Below are positions 45,278 through 53,716 of a stretch of 64,000 bases of DNA, in pieces. Source of the stretch: Sphingomonas vulcanisoli (GTDB lineage: Bacteria; Pseudomonadota; Alphaproteobacteria; Sphingomonadales; Sphingomonadaceae). A program made the translations under genes and the position numbers. Within the stretch, counting starts at the first letter, position 1, and every line of letters starts with the position of its first letter. The notes under the pieces are model-generated. The model was not told where the DNA came from. It ran no database searches and worked only from the letters and a program-made list of their open reading frames with translations. The stretch covers positions 1 to 64,000 of the forward strand of contig NZ_JAAOZC010000001.1 in assembly GCF_011761305.1 (NCBI RefSeq), given 5' to 3'.

Positions 45278-46974
45278 TGGCGGAGGACGACGCGGATACG
45301 GGCGAGCGGCGGCGCTTGTCCGCGATCGGCGCGCCGGGGTTCAGCCTCGCCGATCTGTTCGGCCGCGCGATGCGGCGGCTATCCTGGCGCTCGCCGGTCC
45401 ACAAGATGCGGCTGCGGGGGCGCTATCCGCTCCAGCTGATCGACGTACCGGGCGATCCCGTCCCCGGCCGGCCGCGCGCGGGCAAGGCCCTGCTCGAAGG
45501 GCGGATGCTGCTGGGGCAGGAGAGCGTCGCGGTCGATGCCATCGCCAAGGGCGGGTTCAGCCCCGCCTTCGCCGATCACTATCAGAGCTTCGCCTGGCTG
45601 CGCGATCTGGCGGTCGCGGCACCGCGCGATCACACCGCACCGGTGGCCGAGGCGCTGACCGCGCACTGGCTCAAGGACCATGGCACGGCGGTGGCCGGCC
45701 CCGGCTTTCGGCCCGATCTCTGGGGGCGGCGCACCCTGATGTGGGCAGCCTATGCGCCGCTGGTGCTGGGCAGCGCCGATCAGGACTATCGCAAGGCGGT
45801 GCTCAATTGTCTGGCGCGCGGCGCCCGCCACCTCGATCGCGCGGCCGATGCCGCCGCGCCGGGCGTGGCAAGGGTCGCGGCCTGGGCGGGGGTGATTACC
45901 GCGGGGCTGCTGATGCCCGGCGGCGATATTCGCGTCGCGCATGGCGAGGCGGGGCTGATCCGCGCGCTGGCGCTGGCGCTGCTCGACGACGGCGGCGTTG
46001 CCACCCGCGTGCCCGCGCAGCAGCTCGATCTGGTTGAGCTCCTCGTTCAGCTGCGCGCCGTTTATGAGGTTCGCGCCCGTCCGCTCCCTGCTGGGATCGC
46101 CAAGGCGTTGGCGCAGGCGCTGCCCGCTTTGTTCGGTGTGGTGCTGGGCGATGGCGCGCTGTCGAGCTGGCAGGGCGGCAATCCCGGCAGCGCCGCGCGG
46201 ATCGAAGCGGCGGCGGCGGCGAGCGGGCTGCGTATCGCGGCGCTCTCCGCGCCGAAAGGCTGGGGCTATCAGCAGGCCGTCGCCGCCAACGCCCGGCTGG
46301 TGATCGATGCCGCGCCGCCACCCACAGGGGCGCTAGTGCGGGGCGGCTGCGCTTCGACCCTGGCGTTCGAGCTTTCGGAAGGCGGCCAGCGGCTGATTGT
46401 CAATTGCGGCGGCGCCCCCGGCCTGCCCGCCGAACTGGCCGAGGGCCTGCGCACCACCGCCGCACACTCCACACTCGTCCTCGCCGATACCAACAGCACT
46501 TCGGTCCATGCCGATGGATCGCTGGGCAAGGGCGTCGGCCATGTGGATGTCGTGCGCCGCGAGAATCAGGGTGCTGTGACGATCGAGGCGGCGCATGACG
46601 GCTACGTCCGCCGCCACGGCTTCCGCCATTCCCGCCGCCTGACGCTCAACGCCGACGGCCGCCAGCTTTCGGGCGAGGACGCGCTGGTCCCCGCCGGCCG
46701 CAAACGGGCGATCGCCGCCACCCGCTTCGCGATCCACTTCCACCTCGCCCCCGGCCTCGATCCCGTTCTCACCGCCGACGGCAAGGGCGCCCTGCTCAAG
46801 CCCGCAGCGGGCGAGGCCTGGCAGTTCCGATCGGATGCGGGCGCGCTCAGCCTGGAGGACAGCCTCTGGATCGACGCCTTCGGCAGGCCCCAGCCGACGC
46901 GGGTGCTGACGATCGCGGGCGAGACGCCGCCCGATGGCGCGAGCGTGGGCTGGTCGATCAGAAAGGTGCGGTAG
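45277..46974 (+). CDS. heparinase II/III family protein
   Basis: A 565-residue protein of the heparinase II/III-like group. An alpha/alpha barrel-like N-terminal part (about 90-330) precedes a C-terminal beta domain with NCGGAPGLP, AAHSTLVLADTNS, and AAHDGYVRRHGFRHSRRLTLNADG. In alphaproteobacteria such genes occur in core positions and their substrate is not known; no signal peptide is seen, so it may be cytosolic. It is coupled to rpe by TGATG. Confidence 0.9.
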   Translation: MAEDDADTGERRRLSAIGAPGFSLADLFGRAMRRLSWRSPVHKMRLRGRYPLQLIDVPGDPVPGRPRAGKALLEGRMLLGQESVAVDAIAKGGFSPAFADHYQSFAWLRDLAVAAPRDHTAPVAEALTAHWLKDHGTAVAGPGFRPDLWGRRTLMWAAYAPLVLGSADQDYRKAVLNCLARGARHLDRAADAAAPGVARVAAWAGVITAGLLMPGGDIRVAHGEAGLIRALALALLDDGGVATRVPAQQLDLVELLVQLRAVYEVRARPLPAGIAKALAQALPALFGVVLGDGALSSWQGGNPGSAARIEAAAAASGLRIAALSAPKGWGYQQAVAANARLVIDAAPPPTGALVRGGCASTLAFELSEGGQRLIVNCGGAPGLPAELAEGLRTTAAHSTLVLADTNSTSVHADGSLGKGVGHVDVVRRENQGAVTIEAAHDGYVRRHGFRHSRRLTLNADGRQLSGEDALVPAGRKRAIAATRFAIHFHLAPGLDPVLTADGKGALLKPAAGEAWQFRSDAGALSLEDSLWIDAFGRPQPTRVLTIAGETPPDGASVGWSIRKVR

Positions 46975-46976
46975 GT

Positions 46977-47486
46977 ATGGGCAGTTGGGGTGCGATTATC
47001 ATGGGCTTCTTCGGCGGCCTGTTCGCCGCGATGACGCTATATTGGCAGTGGCATTTTGCCGGGCCGATCCTGGCCGTGCCCTTTATCGTCTCCGCGGTGA
47101 TCGGGCTGGCCGCCGTCGCGATACTCCGCATGCCCGGCTCCGGCGTCGTGCCATCCGAAAAAGCGGCGCGTGCGATCCAGTGGAGCAGCATTGCCGAGGG
47201 CATCGGCCTGTTTCTGGCCTCCAACATCGTCATCAACCTGCATCGCCCCGATCTGCTGCTGCCAGCAATGGCGCTGGTCGTCGGCCTCCACTTTCTGCCG
47301 ATCGCCTTCGCCGCTGCCTTCCGGCCTTTCTATATCCTGGGGGTCGCGCTGATCCTGGCCGCCGTAATCGGTTCGATCAGCGCGCCAAATGGCGGTACGA
47401 TCGCCGGCTTCACGGCTGCGGCCTGCCTTTGGATCGCCGCGATCCTCGCCGTCTTTCGCGATCAGCGGGCGAAGCGGGGCGCCTAA
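46977..47486 (+). CDS. hypothetical membrane protein
   Basis: 169 residues with about five hydrophobic helices (GAIIMGFFGGLFAAMTLYW, FIVSAVIGLAAVAILRM, LFLASNIVINLH, LLLPAMALVVGLHFLPIAF, YILGVALILAAVIGS). I do not recognise the family. The start is three bases after the heparinase stop. The end overlaps the convergent exoribonuclease gene by three bases. Confidence 0.8.
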   Translation: MGSWGAIIMGFFGGLFAAMTLYWQWHFAGPILAVPFIVSAVIGLAAVAILRMPGSGVVPSEKAARAIQWSSIAEGIGLFLASNIVINLHRPDLLLPAMALVVGLHFLPIAFAAAFRPFYILGVALILAAVIGSISAPNGGTIAGFTAAACLWIAAILAVFRDQRAKRGA

Positions 47487-47932
47487 CCCTCCAGCGCGAG
47501 CAGATGCTCCCTGAGCGCGCGGGCATCATGCAGCGCATTGTGCGGCACCTTGCTGTTGCGCGCGGTGGAGAAGCCCGGAGTGCGGACGAAGCGGAAGCGG
47601 AGCGCGCGGATATCGGGGATCTCGGTCTCCTGGATCAGCAACAGGCGACAGAAGAGCGCGATATCCTCGGGCCAGTCGGCGATGATCTCGGGATCGGGAT
47701 CGGTGCGCAAGAAGGCGGCGACATCGCGCGCCGCCGCCTCGCGGTCGAGCTGGTTATAGAGCGTATCGGGGACGCTCTTCAGATAGGGCACGACATGGCG
47801 CGCCACCCAGGGCGTCGGCTCATGATCGTGCGGGATCACGACATAATAATCCTCGCCATCCTCGGCCGCGAGCGCGAGGCTGAGCAACGGCCCGCCGAAG
47901 CCATCGAATTCGGTATCGAGGAAATAGCGCAT
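47483..47932 (-). CDS. 3'-5' exoribonuclease-like protein
   Basis: 149 residues with the DEDD exonuclease fold: MRYFLDTEFDGFGGPL (first Asp and Glu), EIIADWPEDIALFCRLL (Asp in the middle) and HNALHDARALREHLLAL (His and last Asp). It resembles small bacterial 3'-5' exoribonucleases annotated by homology. Substrate unknown. The ATG at 47932 is preferred. Confidence 0.85.
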   Translation of the reverse strand: MRYFLDTEFDGFGGPLLSLALAAEDGEDYYVVIPHDHEPTPWVARHVVPYLKSVPDTLYNQLDREAAARDVAAFLRTDPDPEIIADWPEDIALFCRLLLIQETEIPDIRALRFRFVRTPGFSTARNSKVPHNALHDARALREHLLALEG

Positions 47933-47959
47933 TCTGTCCTTTGCAGTTGTGCGCTCCGC

Positions 47960-48042
47960 ATTCGTTCGTGTCGAGTGAAGTGGAGACACGTTAGCGCGGC
48001 GCTTGTGGCACCTCCCTCGACTTCGCTCGGGACGAACGGTTT
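47960..48042. repeat. palindromic element (CGAAGTCGAGG family)
   Basis: Arms CGTTCGTGTCGAGTGAAG and CTTCGCTCGGGACGAACG with an imperfect middle. Degenerate relative of the copy at 41070-41158. Lies between the S1/P1 nuclease and the exoribonuclease gene. Confidence 0.75.
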
Positions 48043-49154
48043 TAAGAGGCGGGTGTGGTCGGCGCCACCACCGGAATTACCTTCGGCGGCTTGGGCGGAT
48101 GCGCCACTTCGGGGTGATCGCCGTCCAGCGCCTCGTCGAGCAGGCGTGCAAGCCGCAGCCCGCCCTTGGCGATCTGCAGCCGCAGCACCGGAACCTCCTT
48201 CTCGATGGTCGCTTCGTCCATCACCACCGGGGTCTTGGGGGTGGGCGCGCAGATATCCTTTTCGACCGGGCCATAGACATCCGTCTTGGCGATCTCCCAG
48301 CTTTCGCGGCCCCAATCCTCGATCGTGCCCGCCGCCAGCGCCTTGCGCTGCTCCGAGCTGATTTCGGAGAGAATGCCCTTTGGACCGGGCGGCGCGGTGG
48401 AGATGGCGCGATCGGCGAGCAGCCCGTCCCAGATCGAATGGAGATTGGTGCCTGTCACCGCGCCGTAGCTGGCCTTCACCTTGTTGCCGCCCTGATCATT
48501 GTCATGCTCCACCGCGTGCAGCGGCTGGTGCAGATCGCCGACGAAATGGACCAGCAAGGCCAGCGCCGTCAGCCGATCGCGGGCGGGCAACTTGCGGTCC
48601 GCCAGCATCCGCTGCGCGCGCGCGATCTGCGCCGATACGCAGGCGCCGTTGGCGCAGGCCGATTTGGTATCGAACGGCTTGCAGGTTTCGACATCCTGGA
48701 AATGCCAGGCGAAGACGTAGGAAAAGCGATCGCCCAAAGTCTTGATGCAATCGGGCCAGACCGAGGCCTGCTCGATCGTGTGCGCGGGGCAGGTCGGGGT
48801 TTCGAGCTTTTTGTCCTGCTTGAGCAGCGCGAGGATATCGGCGCGGGTGAGCGGCTGCACCTGGCTCATCGCGATCTCGGCCACGGTCTGGTGGCCATAT
48901 TCCCACCAGGCGGCGGCGGGGGTGGTGAGGCCGAGCAGCGCGAGGAGCGCGAGGAGGGGAGCAAGCCAGCGGCGAAGTTGAGGAAGTTGAGGTTTGCGAA
49001 AGGATGCGGTGGGGATGCGGGCGAGACGGCTGCAGGCTTCGATAAGCGAGCCCGTGCTCCGGCGAAGGCCGGAGCCTTGGACGGTGAGGCGCGGCGCCGA
49101 TAATCCAACGCTCCGGCCTTCGCCGGAGCACAAGATAGATTGCCTAAATGTCAT
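48042..49154 (-). CDS. S1/P1-type zinc nuclease, start inside or before a repeat
   Basis: Exported nuclease of the S1/P1 (PLC/nuclease) fold. Zinc-site motifs: WWEYGHQTVAEIA (mature N-terminal Trp and His), AWHFQD, HFVGDLHQPLH, HDNDQGGN and NLHSIWDG. A hydrophobic signal core (LAPLLALLALLGLTTPAAA) comes just before AWWEYG. No ATG, GTG or TTG exists between the palindromic repeat (49053-49131) and this signal, so translation must begin upstream (ATG 49154, alternatives 49166 and GTG 49172). The repeat is then read as a pre-signal extension of about 35 residues. Degrades single-stranded nucleic acid in the periplasm or outside. Confidence 0.9.
   Translation of the reverse strand: MTFRQSILCSGEGRSVGLSAPRLTVQGSGLRRSTGSLIEACSRLARIPTASFRKPQLPQLRRWLAPLLALLALLGLTTPAAAWWEYGHQTVAEIAMSQVQPLTRADILALLKQDKKLETPTCPAHTIEQASVWPDCIKTLGDRFSYVFAWHFQDVETCKPFDTKSACANGACVSAQIARAQRMLADRKLPARDRLTALALLVHFVGDLHQPLHAVEHDNDQGGNKVKASYGAVTGTNLHSIWDGLLADRAISTAPPGPKGILSEISSEQRKALAAGTIEDWGRESWEIAKTDVYGPVEKDICAPTPKTPVVMDEATIEKEVPVLRLQIAKGGLRLARLLDEALDGDHPEVAHPPKPPKVIPVVAPTTPAS
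49053..49131. repeat. palindromic repeat (CTCCGGC family) in the 5' end of the S1/P1 nuclease gene
   Basis: Arms CGTGCTCCGGCGAAGGCCGG and CCGGCCTTCGCCGGAGCAC, GAAGG subtype as at 28482-28562. It separates the only available start codons from the signal peptide of the nuclease. Confidence 0.9.
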
Positions 49155-49209
49155 CGAATCCCACATAGTCACTTAACCATATTGGCACAAATCACGCTAA
49201 AAGTCAAGC

Positions 49210-50139
49210 CTAACCTTCATCCTCATAGATCGCCACGATGCTGTCATGCCCCTCGCGGGCAACGCCGCGATACATGCCCGATGTGTTGAACGCCCAGCCG
49301 CCTTCACCGCGCGGGCCGACCGCAATGACGCCGCCCATGCCGCCCATCTCGTCGATCTCGGCGATCACCTCGGCGGCGGCATCGGCCACCGGCTCGGCCG
49401 CCATCCGCACCCGCGCACCGATCTCGTGCGCGGCGGCGGCGCGGATGAACACCTCGCCCGCGCCTGTGCAGGAGACCGCGCAGGCGCGATCGTCGGCATA
49501 GGTGCCCGCGCCGATCAGGGGTGAGTCGCCGATCCGCCCCCAGCGTTTGGCGGTCAGCCCGCCGGTCGAAGTGGCGGCGGCGACATGGCCTTGCGCGTCG
49601 CAGGCCACCGCGCCGACCGTGCCATATTTCATCGCGCTGTCGAACCCGCCGCCGGCCTTGATCTCGTCGAGCTGCCGCCGCCGTTCGGGCAAGGCGAACC
49701 AGGCGGGATCGACCTGTTCGCAGCCGATCTCCTTGGAGAAGGCATCGGCGCCCGGACCGGACAGGAGAACATGCCGCCCGTCCTCCATCACGGCCCTCGC
49801 CAGCGCGATCGGATGCCGCGTCCGCGTCACACTGGAAACCGCGCCCGCCGCGCGTGTCCGCCCGTCCATGAGCGCGGCATCGAGCTCGTTGACGCCCTCC
49901 CACGAGAATACCGCGCCGCGCCCGGCGTTGAAATGCGGATCATCCTCCAGCACCTTGACCGCCGCCTCGACCGCATCGATCGCCGTGCCGCCTTCGCGCA
50001 GGATCGCGGAGCCCGCCGCGAGCGCGGCGGTGAGCCCGGCGCGGGCGCCTGCGTCCTCCGCCTTGCTCAGCCGCTGGCGCGTCATGCTCCCCGATCCGCC
50101 GTGGATGACAAGGGTCCATTTGGCGGGGGATTCGGTCAT
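49210..50139 (-). CDS. iaaA: isoaspartyl peptidase/L-asparaginase, plant type
   Basis: A 309-residue Ntn hydrolase that self-cleaves before a threonine. The cleavage and nucleophile residue is Thr174 in YGTVGAVACD. LVIHGGSGS starts the alpha chain, and GRIGDSPLIGAGTYAD and TSTGGLTAKRWGR form the substrate pocket. It should remove isoaspartyl dipeptides and asparagine-type substrates. It stands alone between the nuclease and a composite repeat. Confidence 0.94.
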   Translation of the reverse strand: MTESPAKWTLVIHGGSGSMTRQRLSKAEDAGARAGLTAALAAGSAILREGGTAIDAVEAAVKVLEDDPHFNAGRGAVFSWEGVNELDAALMDGRTRAAGAVSSVTRTRHPIALARAVMEDGRHVLLSGPGADAFSKEIGCEQVDPAWFALPERRRQLDEIKAGGGFDSAMKYGTVGAVACDAQGHVAAATSTGGLTAKRWGRIGDSPLIGAGTYADDRACAVSCTGAGEVFIRAAAAHEIGARVRMAAEPVADAAAEVIAEIDEMGGMGGVIAVGPRGEGGWAFNTSGMYRGVAREGHDSIVAIYEDEG

Positions 50140-50200
50140 GGCCGGAGACTAGCCAACAAATGCGCTCTCGTCCTCGATAAGTATCCAGACCGGGCCATCA

Positions 50201-50320
50201 ATCCTCCCCTGAAAGGGGAGGTGGCAGCCCGCAGGGCTGACGGAGGGGTGTCACCCTTTCGAGAGCGGGATACCCCTCCACCAGCCTGCGGCTGGTCCCC
50301 CTCCCCTTGCAGGCGAGGAT
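50201..50320. repeat. composite palindromic element (TCCTCCCCTG family) after moaB
   Basis: TCCTCCCCTGAAAGGGGAGG, palindrome GCAGCCCGCAGGGCTG, ACGGAGGGGTGT with inverted ATACCCCTCC, palindrome ACCAGCCTGCGGCTGGT, and closing CCTCCCCTTGCAGGCGAGGA. Followed by TTTTTAG. Same order as at 44430-44549. Confidence 0.92.
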
Positions 50321-50340
50321 TTTTAGCATCTCGATCCGCG

Positions 50341-50868
50341 TCAGCGTTCCTGGAGGCGGGGCATGAGTTCGACGAAGTTGCAGGGGCGGTGGCGGCTGTC
50401 GAGTTGGGTGGCGAGGATACCGTCCCAGCCGTCGCGGCAGGCGCCAGTGGAGCCGGGCAGCGCGAACAGATAGGTGCCGCGCGCGACCCCGGCGGTGGCG
50501 CGCGACTGGATCGTCGAGGTGCCGATCGTCTGGTAACTCAGCCAGCGGAACAGCTCGCCAAACCCCTCGATCCGTTTCTCGCAGACCCGATCGAAGGCTT
50601 CGGGTGTGACGTCGCGGCCGGTGACGCCGGTGCCGCCGGTGGTTATCACGCAATCGACCTGACTGTCCGCGATCCAGCGATCGAGCTGGGCGACGATCGT
50701 TGCGACATCGTCGCGCACGATGGTGCGGTCGGCGAGGATGTGGCCAGCGCCGGTCAGCCGCTCGACCAGGGTGTCGCCAGAGCGATCGTCGGCGGGGGTG
50801 CGGCTGTCCGAAATGGTGAGGATCGCGATGCGGACGGGGAGGAAGGGGAGGGCGGTGTCGATGGGCAT
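50341..50868 (-). CDS. moaB: molybdenum cofactor biosynthesis protein B
   Basis: A 175-residue MoaB/MogA-fold protein that handles molybdopterin (adenylylation in MoaB). Motifs: [36 protein letters not shown] and [20 protein letters not shown]. No other moa genes are nearby. The start ATG at 50868 has GGAGG in the upstream stretch. Confidence 0.94.
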   Translation of the reverse strand: MPIDTALPFLPVRIAILTISDSRTPADDRSGDTLVERLTGAGHILADRTIVRDDVATIVAQLDRWIADSQVDCVITTGGTGVTGRDVTPEAFDRVCEKRIEGFGELFRWLSYQTIGTSTIQSRATAGVARGTYLFALPGSTGACRDGWDGILATQLDSRHRPCNFVELMPRLQER

Positions 50869-50904
50869 GGAGGAAGCTTAGCTGCTTTCGGCCTGCTCTA
50901 GCCA

Positions 50905-50990
50905 CCCGTTCGTGCTGAGCCTGTCGAAGCACTGCCCTTCTTTACAGCCAAGAAGTGCAGCCCTTCGACAAGCTCAGGGCAAACGGTAGA
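50905..50990. repeat. palindromic repeat (GAGCYTGTCGAAG family)
   Basis: Arms CGTTCGTGCTGAGCCTGTCG and CGACAAGCTCAGGGCAAACG, with inner AAGCACTGCCCTTCTT and AAGAAGTGCAG. Lies between moaB and the lytic transglycosylase; related to the copies in uup and before rnc. Confidence 0.9.
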
Positions 50991-50998
50991 AACTACTC

Positions 50999-52861
50999 CT
51001 AATTCGATAGCCCTGCCGCTGTCCCCACGGTCTCGTTCATCGCCGTCCGCCGCACCACCGCAGCCACCGGGAAGCGCGGCCACTTGCCTTCCGCCAGCTG
51101 CGCGAGGCTCTCCGAACGCACCCCGCTTTCGCGCTGATACATCCAGTAATTGCGCAGCACCGTCGCGACATAGCCGCGCGTCTCGGCGAAGGGGATCGTC
51201 TCGATGAAGAACAAAGGATCCGTGCTCGCGCCCGGCCGCACGTTCCAGGCGGCGACATTGTTCGGCCCGGCATTGTAGGCGGCGATCACCTTGGGCAGCA
51301 GGCCGCCGGTCGCGCCCATATTGTCCGCCAGTTCCTGCAGATAGGATTGGCCATATTCGAAGCTCACCGCCGGATCGGACAGGCGATCGGCAATCTCGGG
51401 CGCGTCGCCCTTGTGGCGCGCGACGAGGCGGGCGGTGGCGGGCATCAGCTGCATCACGCCGCGCGCCCCGGCATGGCTGGTGGCGTCCATGCGAAACTGC
51501 GATTCCTGCAGCGCGTGCGCCATGCACAGCGCGCGATCGACGCGCCAGCCGCCCGTCGGCATCCAGCCCGCCGGCATCGGATAGCGTGCGGAGAGCGAAG
51601 TCGGCATCCCCGCCGGGCTGTTCTGCGCGAGCCAGAGCTGGGTCGCGGGCAGGTTGAGCCGCGCGGCGAGCTGGATGAGGCCGGCGTGGTTGGTCCAGCT
51701 GCCGATCCGCGCCTCGCGCCGGATAACGCGATCGGCCAGCGCGGGTTCGCCGACTTCGATCAGCGCGGCGGCGGTGACGGCGTTGGGGGTCTGCGGCAGG
51801 CCGGGGGCGAGCGCGGGCGTCTCCTCGGCGCCCGTCATGCCCAGCATCTGGCGCGCGAGCAGGCCGTAGAAAGTCTCGTCCATCCGCGCCGCCGATCGCA
51901 GACGCGGAGCGACGCGGTCGGGGTGCCCGCCGGCGGTATCGGCGCGCGCCGCCCAGAACAGGCCCGCGGCGATCATCTCGGGATCGCGCGAACGGCCCGC
52001 AGTGGCGGCGAACGCTTCGGAGGCCGCGTCCATGTCGCCCGCGCGCCAGGCGGCGAGGCCCAGCACCCAATCGGCCTGGCTGGCCCATTCGCCGGCCCCG
52101 GCACGCGCCATCGTCGCCACCCGGCGGGCGTTGGCGTCATCATTGGCGAGCAGATAGGTCCAGGCGACGCGCTGGCGCCATTCGGTCAGCGCCTCGGGGC
52201 TGAGCTGCGCGGAGGCGGCCTCGACGATCGGCTCGGCGCTGGCGGCGTCGTTGACCTTGAACAGGGGCTGGAGCTGCGCGGCGACGCGGGCGGAGGCGGC
52301 ATCGGCGCGCGTCGAGCGGACGTTCTGGCGGCGCGAGGCGGCGGAGGTGCGGACAAGATCATGCTCGGTGGGCATCGCCGGCAGCGCCGTCGCGCCCCGC
52401 TCGATCGCCTTTGCGCCGAGCGCGGGGGCTTGCGGTAATTGTGGCGAGGCGGTGATCAGCGCGGTCAGCGCCATCGGATCGGGCTGGGGCGCGCCCTTGG
52501 CCAAGTAGAGCTCGGCGCGCGCGATCGGCGTCAGCAGTCCGGCGGGCATGGCATCGATCGCGGCGGTGGCGCTGGTCCAGTCGCCGCTGCGGATCGCGGC
52601 AAAGGCGGTGCGATAGGCGGTGCGCTCGGCGGGGGTGAGCAGGCCCTGATCGGCGACGGCGGGAGTTGTCGTGAAGCTGACCGCATCGGCGGCGATCGCA
52701 GGGCTGAGCGCGGCGGTGGCGAAAGCGAGGGTGGCCCACAGACACGCGGTGCTCCGGCGCAGGCCGGAGCGTTGGGCGTTTCGCGTCTCGCCCGCTATCC
52801 ACAACTCCGGCCTGCGCCGGAGCACGGCAATGAATGTGGCTGGGGCAATCGGAAGACGCAT
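50999..52861 (-). CDS. soluble lytic murein transglycosylase (Slt70-like), signal peptide split by a repeat
   Basis: 620 residues. A superhelical N-terminal part rich in Ala (about 75-430) is followed by an SLT domain with the catalytic Glu453 in ALQESQFRMDATS, then GARGVMQLMPATA, YGQSYLQEL and IAAYNAGPNNVAAW. It cuts the glycan backbone in the periplasm. The N-terminus reads MRLPIAPATFIA, then repeat-encoded residues 13-39, then CLWATLAFATAALSPAIAADA. Without the repeat these would join into a normal signal peptide. Next gene upstream is the UDG-like gene. Confidence 0.93.
   Translation of the reverse strand: MRLPIAPATFIAVLRRRPELWIAGETRNAQRSGLRRSTACLWATLAFATAALSPAIAADAVSFTTTPAVADQGLLTPAERTAYRTAFAAIRSGDWTSATAAIDAMPAGLLTPIARAELYLAKGAPQPDPMALTALITASPQLPQAPALGAKAIERGATALPAMPTEHDLVRTSAASRRQNVRSTRADAASARVAAQLQPLFKVNDAASAEPIVEAASAQLSPEALTEWRQRVAWTYLLANDDANARRVATMARAGAGEWASQADWVLGLAAWRAGDMDAASEAFAATAGRSRDPEMIAAGLFWAARADTAGGHPDRVAPRLRSAARMDETFYGLLARQMLGMTGAEETPALAPGLPQTPNAVTAAALIEVGEPALADRVIRREARIGSWTNHAGLIQLAARLNLPATQLWLAQNSPAGMPTSLSARYPMPAGWMPTGGWRVDRALCMAHALQESQFRMDATSHAGARGVMQLMPATARLVARHKGDAPEIADRLSDPAVSFEYGQSYLQELADNMGATGGLLPKVIAAYNAGPNNVAAWNVRPGASTDPLFFIETIPFAETRGYVATVLRNYWMYQRESGVRSESLAQLAEGKWPRFPVAAVVRRTAMNETVGTAAGLSN
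52749..52825. repeat. palindromic repeat (CTCCGGC family) inside the transglycosylase signal peptide
   Basis: Arms GTGCTCCGGCGCAGGCCGGA and TCCGGCCTGCGCCGGAGCAC (GCAGG subtype). In frame; encodes residues about 13-39 of the transglycosylase. Confidence 0.92.
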
Positions 52862-53572
52862 TCAAAGAGCCATATATTGCTGGAGATCGGCCCAAACCGC
52901 GGCGCGGCGGCGCTTGAGATCGGCGGGCGATGCCTGGAGGATGAAACGGGGGTGGAAGCTGGTGATCGTCGGCACGGGGACGCCGCCGATCTCGATCGCA
53001 TGGGTGCGGCCGCGCGCCTCGGCGACGCCGATATCGAGCAAGGCGCGAACCGGCGCATCGCCCAGCAGCAGCAGGCGGCGCGGTTTGGCGAGACCAAGGT
53101 GGTGGCGCGCCAACGGCGTCAGCGCGGCGACGGCGGCGGGATCGAGCCGGCCCGATGCGGGACGGGCAGGCGCGAAGGGGATGAGGTAGGCCAGATCGCG
53201 CGACAGGCCCATTGGCACCAGCATCCGATCGAACAGCGCGCCCGCTTCGCCCGAGAGCAATTGCCCCGCCGTCCGATCGCCCGCCTCGGGCATATCGATG
53301 ACGATCACCGTGCCGCTCGCCGCATCGCCGATCGCATCGAAGCGTTGCGTGGCATGACCGGGCACGGACGCATCGGCGAGCAGCCAGGCGCGGAAGGCGG
53401 CGAGATCGGCGGGTAAGGCCTGATCGACGGGAGCGGCCTGGGCGGGTGTGGCGGCGTCAGGCGTGGCCGCACGTTCCGGCGCCAGCCAGTTACGCGGGGC
53501 TTCGTCGATCGCGGTATCGACTCCCGCCTCGCGCCACCAATCGAAACTGCTCAACGCCAGCGTCGCCAGCAT
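52862..53572 (-). CDS. uracil-DNA glycosylase superfamily protein without cysteines
   Basis: 236 residues with a diverged UDG fold: VIVIDMPEAGDRTAGQLLSG corresponds to the family GEAPG...G.PF.G loop, AGALFDRMLVPMGL follows, and SFHPRFILQASPADLKRRR is the His-Pro motif with the leucine/arginine loop. I see no cysteine, so the Fe-S cluster typical of type 4 and 5 enzymes cannot be present. The start is probably ATG 53572 (MLATLALSSFDWW). It ends directly before the transglycosylase gene. Confidence 0.8.
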   Translation of the reverse strand: MLATLALSSFDWWREAGVDTAIDEAPRNWLAPERAATPDAATPAQAAPVDQALPADLAAFRAWLLADASVPGHATQRFDAIGDAASGTVIVIDMPEAGDRTAGQLLSGEAGALFDRMLVPMGLSRDLAYLIPFAPARPASGRLDPAAVAALTPLARHHLGLAKPRRLLLLGDAPVRALLDIGVAEARGRTHAIEIGGVPVPTITSFHPRFILQASPADLKRRRAAVWADLQQYMAL

Positions 53573-53716
53573 ATGTGTAATATTCCCCCGCATCCCCGGT
53601 GAGTTGTCGCTCTTAAGGCAAAGTCTTGACGAGAAGGTCAATTGTCCCCCACGCGATCCCGTGACGAGGCGTTCGGCGCATGCGGTGACCGGACGAAATG
53701 CTTAGGGTTCGAGACA

